In this document: piece after piece, positions 1 through 5,052 of the stretch
Position numbering within the stretch: the stretch's first letter is position 1
Layout of the letters: the number at the start of each line of letters is the position of its first letter
Translations under genes and position numbers: made by a program
Assembly: GCA_028825345.1 (NCBI GenBank)
Contig: JAPKAJ010000116.1
Location: 1 to 6,950, forward strand
Reading direction: 5' to 3'
DNA: 6,950 bases
From: Arenicellales bacterium
GTDB lineage: Bacteria > Pseudomonadota > Gammaproteobacteria > Arenicellales > UBA868
The notes under the pieces: model-generated
The model's input: only the letters and a program-made list of their open reading frames with translations
What the model was told of the DNA's origin: nothing
The model's database searches: none

Positions 1-44
1 GCACAGTGCCTTGGGTTACCGCCCGCCAGCCCCGCAAACCATCG

Positions 45-95
45 TCCAAATGGACCAAAGGCCGGCCATGCACTAACATCCAAACTGGACCAGTT
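45..95. promoter_or_regulatory. Paired operator-like repeats upstream of the RraA-family gene
   Basis: Two related elements lie in the leader of the plus-strand gene: TCCAAATGGACCAAA at 45-59 and TCCAAACTGGACCAGTT at 79-95. Both share TCCAAA-(C)-TGGACCA. The second contains a perfect inverted repeat, AACTGG-A-CCAGTT, at 83-95. The centres of the two TGGACCA cores are 35 bases apart, and the nearer copy ends 49 bases before the ATG. Short dyads of this kind are typical of dimeric repressors such as the GntR family. That assignment is inference, and no regulator gene is in the window. Confidence 0.45.
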
Positions 96-144
96 AACGG
101 GGGCGGGTCACGTCCCATCGCAACCTAGGTAGAAGATCAACAAA

Positions 145-813
145 ATGACTTACAAAATAAATAAAATGCCGGATCAGATTTCAGCCGCTTTGTTCAGTAA
201 ATGCACTACTGTTGAGACAGCGACAGTTGGGCATCGGCGCCATATGGGTTTCATGGATAAGGCGATTCAGTGCGTACTCACCCCTCGCCGAGTTGCAGGT
301 ACCGCGATCACGCTCGCACTGCCAGGTCAAGACTCGACGCTTTTACACCACATCATTGCCGAATTACGACCGGGCGACTTCCTCTGCATCGACCGGCTCG
401 GTGATTTTAGGCATGCCTGTCTAGGCGGCGGGGTGGCAGCAGCCATTAAAGCAAGCGGTTGTATTGGCGTTGCCATTGACGGACCGTGTACAGACCTTCC
501 AGAAATACAAGAGTACGATCTGCCGGTCTGGTCACGGGGGATCTCCCCTGTGACCACGCGCATTTACGACATCGGTGGAAGTTTTAACGTACCTATTTCG
601 TGCGGTGGTGTAGTTGTCAATCCCGGTGACGTTGTAATTGCCGACTTCTCGGGTGTTTTGGTGATGCCTCCAGACGAGGCTGAGGCAGAGGCTGACTGGG
701 CACTGAGCAAACAGGCCGCGGAACCCGATGGACATAAGCTTCTGCTTGCCGGCTCCAAACTCGGTGACCTCAGCGGCGCTACTGACCTGGTCAGAGCCAA
801 GACAGAGGCTTAG
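145..813 (+). CDS. RraA-family protein (HMG/CHA aldolase-like), atypical active site
   Basis: A 222-residue protein of the RraA / 4-hydroxy-4-methyl-2-oxoglutarate aldolase family. Characterised aldolase members are cytoplasmic, metal-dependent class II aldolases and oxaloacetate decarboxylases; RraA itself inhibits RNase E. Family signatures run in order: VAGTAITL (about 50-57), PGDFLCIDRLGD (76-87), GGG (94-96), GVAIDG (108-113), the NVPISCGGVVVNPGD stretch (148-162) and GVLVMP (170-175). Family aldolases normally have an Arg-Asp pair after the DG, with Asp holding the metal and Arg the substrate carboxylate. Here the pair is Thr116-Asp117. The usual GE motif reads GG, and the late DDDG motif reads DFSG (167-170). 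Metal binding may survive, but the normal aldolase chemistry is doubtful. The ATG at 145 is chosen over the in-frame ATG at 166 because the only purine-rich stretch (AGGTAGAAGA, 127-136) is upstream of it; the ribosome site is weak. The gene converges on the TRAP operon. Family certain, substrate unknown. Confidence 0.88.
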   Translation: MTYKINKMPDQISAALFSKCTTVETATVGHRRHMGFMDKAIQCVLTPRRVAGTAITLALPGQDSTLLHHIIAELRPGDFLCIDRLGDFRHACLGGGVAAAIKASGCIGVAIDGPCTDLPEIQEYDLPVWSRGISPVTTRIYDIGGSFNVPISCGGVVVNPGDVVIADFSGVLVMPPDEAEAEADWALSKQAAEPDGHKLLLAGSKLGDLSGATDLVRAKTEA

Positions 814-838
814 TTAGGCCAGTGGCGGGTGAAGAATA

Positions 839-1149
839 TTACTCCGGGCCAAGTACGAGGTTGGGGAACCATAAAGTCAATCCCGGAATGTAGGTAATCA
901 AGAGTAGAGCCAGCAAAAGCGGTATCAGGAATGGCTACACCGCAATTGCCCCACGCACAAAGGGGACCTTACCCACCTCGACCATGATGTAGAGCCCGAT
1001 CCCCATGGGAGGAGCGCGCTGGTGATGATTAGGCCGAAGTGGACGCGGTCGATACCGAACTGATTGATGATAGGCTGCAGCATGGGCACCAAAAGTCAAC
1101 CGTGGGAAACAAGCGTTGGAATCGATACATTAGCGAGGCCCAGGCAGTC
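839..1149 (-). pseudogene. Decayed remnant of a second TRAP large permease (dctM) gene
   Basis: The minus strand encodes a broken copy of the DctM C-terminus. From its TAA stop (839-841) the alignment to intact dctM (stop 1175-1177) is gap-free through 1009/1345. The encoded ending reads PFLIPLLLALLLITYIPG, then LTLWFPNLVLGPE and stop; intact DctM has the similar PFLIPLILVLLLITFFPP, LTLWLPNYIMGVE. Lesions visible: an in-frame TAG at 935-937, a net 19-base deletion between 1009 and 1021 that shifts the frame, and a TGA at 1096-1098. Beyond the TGA, bases 1099-1149 encode DCLGLANVSIPTLVSHG, which resembles the conserved DctM segment DCAGLGTVEIRAMRERG (residues 114-130 of the intact protein). 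This suggests an internal deletion of roughly 200 codons, but that N-terminal match is short and less certain than the rest. No full-length product is possible. The piece lies directly downstream of intact dctM in the same orientation. Confidence 0.85.
972..1091. repeat. Direct-repeat blocks shared with intact dctM (remnant copy)
   Basis: Three blocks are identical to intact dctM: 972-1009 equals 1308-1345 (38 bases), 1021-1064 equals 1376-1419 (44 bases), and 1077-1091 equals 1432-1446 (15 bases). The copies are offset by 336 bases before the 19-base deletion and 355 after it. Flanking sequence on the left (842-971) is only about 63% identical by hand count (82 of 130), so identity changes abruptly at 972. 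Confidence 0.9.
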
Positions 1150-1174
1150 CTGACCACTTCACAGGTCCCCCGCC

Positions 1175-2458
1175 TTACTCGACGCCCATGATGTAGTTGG
1201 GTAGCCACAGTGTCAGCGGCGGAAAGAAGGTGATCAGCAACAGCACGAGAATTAGCGGAATCAAGAATGGTAACACCGCCATGGTCACCTTCTCAAACGA
1301 GACTTTGCCCACCTCGACCATGATGTAGAGCCCGATCCCCATGGGTGGCGTGGCGATGCCGATGAGGAGTGCAAAGGTGATGATTAGGCCGAAGTGGACG
1401 CGGTCGATACCGAACTGATCAGTGATCGGTAGCAGCATGGGCACCAGGATGAGCTTTGCCGGCACGCCCTCGACGACGGCGCCGATCAACAACAGGAAGA
1501 TGATCAGCATGCCCAGGAAAACGTGCCGATTTTCGGTAGTCAGTAACACCGCCTCGGCCAGTTGCTGGGGGATTTGCTCGATGGCCAACAGCCAACCCAT
1601 CACCGTCGAGTAGCCGATGATGATCATGATCACCGCGGTGATCAGCATGGTGTCGGTCAGCGCCTTCCACAATGACTCCCAGGTCAGCGTCCGGTAGACC
1701 AGGCCAATCAGAAGCGAGTAGGCGCAAGCCAGCACCCCGGCCTCAGTGGCCGTGGTATAGCCGGTGATGATGGCGCCCAGGATAATGCCCGGCGCTATGA
1801 GAGCGAGGACGCCGTCAACCGCCGTCGATCCGATCTGGCGTAGGGATGCGCGCTTCTCGCGCGGGAAATCGCGGCGGATGGCGATGATGCGGTTAAAGAT
1901 CATTAGCGCGGCGCCGATCACAAGGCCGGGGATGATGCCCGCGAGAAAAAGCCGGGCCACAGAGGTGTTGGAGAGAAAGGCGTAAATTACCAGGCTGATC
2001 GACGGCGGGATGATGGGTCCGACGACGGCCGAGGCGACGGTGATGGCCGCGGCGAAATCGGCTGGGTAACCGCGCTCCCGCATGGCCCTAATCTCGACCG
2101 TGCCGAGGCCGGCACAGTCGGCTACTGCGGCCCCCGAGACGCCGGCGAAGATCATCGATGAGAGTACGTTGACCTGGGCCAGCCCGGCGCGAAAATGGCC
2201 GACAATGCTAAGGGCGAAGTTAAAGATCTTGTCTGTCATGCCGACGGCGTTCATCAGATTTCCCGCCATGATGAAGAACGGCACGGCGAGAAGCGCCGGG
2301 TTGTCGACGCCTTCCAGAACCTGCAACGGCATAATGTAGAGCTCGTCATGGAACCCGGCTAGGACGAGCGAAGCCAGCACGGCGGCGCCGATCGCCATAG
2401 TGATGGGAACTCGCACCAGCACCAGAGCAATGAAACCGGAGAAGAGCACCCAGGCCAT
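1175..2458 (-). CDS. dctM: TRAP transporter large permease subunit DctM
   Basis: A 427-residue inner-membrane protein, the usual size for the large TRAP subunit, which carries the Na+-driven transport path for the substrate delivered by DctP. Nearly the whole sequence is hydrophobic with about a dozen membrane segments. Typical signatures: PFFIMAGNLM (60-69), a SGAAVAD motif (108-114), GPIIPPSISLVIY (147-159), a TEAG motif (238-241) in the second half, the GAVVEGVPAKLILVPMLLP stretch (326-344), and ATPPMGIGLY (369-378). The start is ATG at 2458. The frame stays open upstream to 2659, but that extension is Arg/His-rich, overlaps dctQ in another frame and does not look like a membrane protein. 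The SD AAGGA (2470-2474) overlaps the dctQ stop (TAAGGA) and sits 11 bases before the ATG, so translation is probably coupled. Codons are GC-rich. Substrate cannot be predicted from this subunit. Confidence 0.95.
   Translation of the reverse strand: MAWVLFSGFIALVLVRVPITMAIGAAVLASLVLAGFHDELYIMPLQVLEGVDNPALLAVPFFIMAGNLMNAVGMTDKIFNFALSIVGHFRAGLAQVNVLSSMIFAGVSGAAVADCAGLGTVEIRAMRERGYPADFAAAITVASAVVGPIIPPSISLVIYAFLSNTSVARLFLAGIIPGLVIGAALMIFNRIIAIRRDFPREKRASLRQIGSTAVDGVLALIAPGIILGAIITGYTTATEAGVLACAYSLLIGLVYRTLTWESLWKALTDTMLITAVIMIIIGYSTVMGWLLAIEQIPQQLAEAVLLTTENRHVFLGMLIIFLLLIGAVVEGVPAKLILVPMLLPITDQFGIDRVHFGLIITFALLIGIATPPMGIGLYIMVEVGKVSFEKVTMAVLPFLIPLILVLLLITFFPPLTLWLPNYIMGVE
1308..1446. repeat. Direct-repeat blocks shared with the dctM remnant (intact copy)
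   Basis: Partner of 972-1091. The blocks 1308-1345, 1376-1419 and 1432-1446 lie inside intact dctM and encode residues about 338-383, covering the conserved FGIDRVHFG and PPMGIGLYIMVEVG segments. Identity includes the third codon positions, so protein conservation alone does not explain it. Confidence 0.9.
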
Positions 2459-2472
2459 CTGCAATCCCGTCC

Positions 2473-2985
2473 TTAGATATCGCCGACCGGACCGTTCCCG
2501 GGCTTTTGCCGCCCGGCAACGGCGTAGATGGTGTCGATGACGAAATCGATGAAGATCAGCACGCAGGAGACGAACAGCGGCGTCGACATAGTGTAGCGTT
2601 CGAGCCCCACCATCTCGATGGTACCCACCTGTTGCTCGTAGATGGCGGGGGCGTGCCACAGCATCACCGACATGAGCACCAGGACGATGCTATTGACCAG
2701 CAGGCGAGAAGCGAAGTGCGCCCATGCGCCCAGGCGGTCAACCAAGAAGTCGATGGTGATGTCGCGGCGCTTTCGGTAAAGGACGAAGAAACCGAAGAAC
2801 GTCATCCATACGAAAAAGACGACCGTCCACGGAAACACCCATGTGATGCCCTTGTCGGTAATCGCACGGAGGGCAATGTTGACGATATTAAGACCCAGCA
2901 TGACAGCCAGGCAGGCGTTTGCGAGCACGTGAAAGAGACGCTCGCAAACGCCCAGCAATCGATTGACGAGATCGACGATGCTCAC
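2473..2985 (-). CDS. dctQ: TRAP transporter small permease subunit DctQ
   Basis: A 170-residue membrane protein with the four-helix plan of the small TRAP subunit, which partners DctM and helps dock the binding protein. Membrane segments lie at about 17-38, 50-70, 93-110 and 135-157. The second is followed by a basic loop, YRKRRDITIDFLVDRL (70-85), matching the conserved DctQ pattern in which an aromatic helix end precedes a charged loop containing I-x-ID/VD. The ORF begins with GTG at 2985, 10 bases after the dctP stop. No good Shine-Dalgarno precedes it, so translation probably depends on ribosomes finishing dctP. The only nearby ATG is out of frame and closes at once (ATG CCG TGA). The stop codon overlaps the dctM ribosome site. 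Subunit identity is secure from size, topology and position between dctP and dctM. Confidence 0.93.
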   Translation of the reverse strand: MSIVDLVNRLLGVCERLFHVLANACLAVMLGLNIVNIALRAITDKGITWVFPWTVVFFVWMTFFGFFVLYRKRRDITIDFLVDRLGAWAHFASRLLVNSIVLVLMSVMLWHAPAIYEQQVGTIEMVGLERYTMSTPLFVSCVLIFIDFVIDTIYAVAGRQKPGNGPVGDI

Positions 2986-2995
2986 GGCATCGGGA

Positions 2996-4003
2996 CTATT
3001 CGCTGGTACGGGTCTTGTTCACCGTCTCGACGAAGCCCTTGGGAAGATCCCCTGCCTTGTCGAGCTTCGAATAATATTCCTGCATGGCCTTGATGATGTC
3101 CGACGTGTCGGGTTCGTTGTAGGTGACGCCCTTGTCTTTCATTCGGGCAATCGACTTCTCGGTGACCTCCATGGTCAGCTTAACACTGTACTTGCCGGCC
3201 TCGTCGTAGGCGCGGTCCACCGCCTTGCGCAGGTCGGGGGGTAGACCGTTGTAGGCCTTGGCGTTGGTCATAAAGCCAACGCCCTGCGGGTACTCGTTAT
3301 GGCGAACGATGTTCGGTGCCACCTCGTAGAACTTCATTGCCTCGACCAGGGCGATAGGGCTGTTGACCGCCTCGACAATGCCGCGCTGGATGGACTCGTA
3401 GACCTCGGTCCAGCCCAGGACTCGAACCTCGAGGCCGAGGCTGGTCCACACGTCGACGCCCAACTGGTTCGGATGATGGCGCAGCTTGATTCCTTTGAGT
3501 TCGGCCATGTTCTTCCACGGCTTCTTGGTGACCATGACCCGGTAAGGGCCACGCATGAAGGCGGCGGGGTTCCCGATCAGCGTGATGCCAGCCTTGTCCT
3601 CGACCTGCTTCAGCCAACCCTTGAGCAGGTCGGACTCCATGAATCGTGCCCAATGCTCTCGGTTATCGAACAAGAAGGGTGCGCTCATGTAGCTCATGTC
3701 GGGCACCCACTTCTTCAGGTAGCTAGCGCCCTCAGGATAGATATGAACGGTTCCGGCCTTGACTTGCTCCAGCGCCGCCTCGGTCTTGCCCAGCTGCTCG
3801 GAGGGATAGATCTTGATGGTCATCTTATCGCCTGAGTACTCCTTCACCTTGTCGGCGAAGTACTGGAAGGCCTTGCCTTCGACGCTGTCTGACGGCTGCT
3901 TAGTGGCCATGCGCCAGGTGACATCGGCGTTGGCCGCACTCATCGTGAAGACGAGGCCGATAACGAATGCTATGGACGATAGGGTCCGTCTCAATTTCAA
4001 CAC
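2996..4003 (-). CDS. dctP: TRAP transporter periplasmic substrate-binding protein DctP
   Basis: A 335-residue DctP-family solute receptor. It has a Sec signal peptide: basic LKLRR, hydrophobic core about 10-23, and a probable cut after Ala-Asn-Ala (residue 26) before DVTW. The mature protein is periplasmic and hands a carboxylate substrate to DctQM. Family landmarks: SEQLGKTEAALEQVKAGTVH (68-87), RGPYRVMVTKKPWKNMAELK (151-170), GIKLR (171-175) and the EVYESIQRGIVEAVNSP helix (200-216). By position, Arg175 in GIKLR is the best candidate for the conserved Arg that pins the substrate carboxylate, with Arg151 also in the pocket region; this rests on family memory. It is followed by His-His rather than the common Val-Pro, so the pocket may be unusual. 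The start is GTG at 4003, supported by a strong ribosome site. First gene of the dctPQM unit. Confidence 0.95.
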   Translation of the reverse strand: MLKLRRTLSSIAFVIGLVFTMSAANADVTWRMATKQPSDSVEGKAFQYFADKVKEYSGDKMTIKIYPSEQLGKTEAALEQVKAGTVHIYPEGASYLKKWVPDMSYMSAPFLFDNREHWARFMESDLLKGWLKQVEDKAGITLIGNPAAFMRGPYRVMVTKKPWKNMAELKGIKLRHHPNQLGVDVWTSLGLEVRVLGWTEVYESIQRGIVEAVNSPIALVEAMKFYEVAPNIVRHNEYPQGVGFMTNAKAYNGLPPDLRKAVDRAYDEAGKYSVKLTMEVTEKSIARMKDKGVTYNEPDTSDIIKAMQEYYSKLDKAGDLPKGFVETVNKTRTSE

Positions 4004-4010
4004 TTTGAAT

Positions 4011-4016
4011 CTCCTT
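4011..4016 (-). promoter_or_regulatory. Strong ribosome binding site fixing the GTG start of dctP
   Basis: The minus strand reads AAGGAG, then seven bases, then GTG TTG AAA. This is the best Shine-Dalgarno in the window and it decides the non-ATG start at 4003. It suggests dctP is translated more strongly than the enzyme genes, as expected for an abundant binding protein. Confidence 0.85.
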
Positions 4017-4027
4017 AGTTAATTACA

Positions 4028-4041
4028 ACTAATATATTAGT
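4028..4041. promoter_or_regulatory. Perfect 14-bp palindrome in the dctP leader, probable operator
   Basis: ACTAATATATTAGT is its own reverse complement and lies in the 82-base gap between the dehydrogenase stop and dctP, 24 bases before the GTG. On the minus strand it includes TATATT (4031-4036), a 5 of 6 match to the sigma-70 -10 box, so a bound regulator would cover the promoter. No convincing -35 box is present at normal spacing (the hexamer 17 bases upstream is TGGTAC). This suggests dctPQM can be transcribed and regulated separately from the two upstream enzyme genes. Confidence 0.5.
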
Positions 4042-4085
4042 GAACAGGTAACAGTACCACAATCATTCGGTCAACAAAAATATGA

Positions 4086-5048
4086 CTACAGAACAGAATC
4101 GAGTTCCGGTACTGACTCACCACGTGACACGGAAGCGATATTTGCGAACATACGCTCTACGGTAGGGACAAATGTATCCGACGCCATCGCGCCAAGATGC
4201 GGTGTCAGCGTCAGATTCTTAACATTGATTAGCGGACTACCTGCAGGAAGAGGTTCGATCTCATAGACATCTATGGCGGCGGAATGGATCACATCGTTTT
4301 CAAGAGCCCAGATCAGATCCTGTTCAACTACCACACCGCCACGCGCTACGTTGATCAGAGTTGCCGTGTTCTTCATGGATGAGAGTGCGGCACGATCAAT
4401 CAGTCCATTGGTATTCGGCGAAAGAGGACAATGAAGTGATATCACGTCAGCCACCGCCAACAGTTCTGCTAATGGAAGATAACGGACACCGTGCTGATCT
4501 TCCTCACCAGGATCCAAGCGATTGGGTTTGTAGTAGCAGGTATCACAGTCAAAACCCGCCAGGACGCCAGCTACGGCCTTCCCAATCGCGCCAAATCCCA
4601 CAAGACCGACGGTCTTTCCAGAGAGAAGAAACGGCGTACTGCCCCGCCAGTTTTGCCACCTGCCGTGTTGCAATCCGAAATGGCCATGTGGAATATGCCG
4701 TAACGTACAAATGATAAGCCCCAGAGTAAACTCTGCGACTGCTAGCGCGTTGCTGCCAGTGGTACGAGCAACTTTTATGCCGCACTCGCGGGCGGCCTCG
4801 AGATCAATGTTATCCACACCGACGCCCCACTTGTGTAGTAGCTTGAGTCGCTTTGCAGCTCGGAGTACACGCCCACTTACAGGCACCTGGCCTGAAATCG
4901 CGTAATCTGCCTGGTCGATGATCTCCACTAAATGGTCGTCACCAAGCTCTGTCGCATAATCCAGCTCAAAACCGGGTTGAAGGTGGTCACGCATTTTTTG
5001 GGCGACGACTTCGCTTATGGCATCGAGAATAAGTATCGTTTGTGTCAT
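4086..5048 (-). CDS. D-isomer 2-hydroxyacid dehydrogenase (hydroxypyruvate/phosphoglycerate dehydrogenase family)
   Basis: A 320-residue cytoplasmic enzyme that would reduce a 2-oxo acid to the D-2-hydroxy acid or the reverse. Landmarks: KWGVGVDNIDLEAA (73-86) and NALAVAEFTLGL (100-111) in the catalytic domain; nucleotide-binding GFGAIG (151-156); then catalytic Arg236 (NVARGG), Glu265 (EIEP) and His284 (TPHLG). All three catalytic residues are present. After the second beta strand the sequence is YYKPNR (172-177) with no Asp where NAD-specific members keep one, so NADPH use is plausible (inference). The chosen start is ATG at 5048, giving MTQTILILDA. An in-frame GTG at 5075 would add nine residues and overlap the upstream gene by 23 bases. 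The ATG follows the upstream TGA after only four bases (TGAgaagATG), implying one transcript and coupled translation. Substrate unknown; glyoxylate, hydroxypyruvate or a related 2-oxo acid is possible. Confidence 0.92.
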   Translation of the reverse strand: MTQTILILDAISEVVAQKMRDHLQPGFELDYATELGDDHLVEIIDQADYAISGQVPVSGRVLRAAKRLKLLHKWGVGVDNIDLEAARECGIKVARTTGSNALAVAEFTLGLIICTLRHIPHGHFGLQHGRWQNWRGSTPFLLSGKTVGLVGFGAIGKAVAGVLAGFDCDTCYYKPNRLDPGEEDQHGVRYLPLAELLAVADVISLHCPLSPNTNGLIDRAALSSMKNTATLINVARGGVVVEQDLIWALENDVIHSAAIDVYEIEPLPAGSPLINVKNLTLTPHLGAMASDTFVPTVERMFANIASVSRGESVPELDSVL

Positions 5049-5052
5049 CTTC

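Noticed and set aside
60..67. GGCCGGCC palindrome in the left leader
   Set aside because: A short GC palindrome of this type is common by chance and is not repeated elsewhere in the window.
814..850. Terminator after the RraA-family gene
   Set aside because: GGCC copies at 817-820 and 847-850 could pair, but the loop is long and no T-run follows.
1099..1174. Terminator after dctM
   Set aside because: Only a four-base stem (CAGG/CCTG) without a T-run is visible; nothing resembles an intrinsic terminator.
2459..2659. Upstream extension of dctM giving a 494-residue protein
   Set aside because: The extra 67 residues are Arg/His-rich, overlap dctQ out of frame and do not resemble DctM. The ATG at 2458 has a ribosome site and gives the family's usual length.
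2506..3093. Long plus-strand open frame across dctQ and dctP
   Set aside because: It is a shadow of the GC-rich minus-strand genes, with a low-complexity acidic/His composition and no recognisable domain.
4046..4074. TTGACC with a hexamer 17 bases downstream as a minus-strand promoter for dctP
   Set aside because: The -35 match is good, but the hexamer at that spacing is TTACCT, a poor -10.
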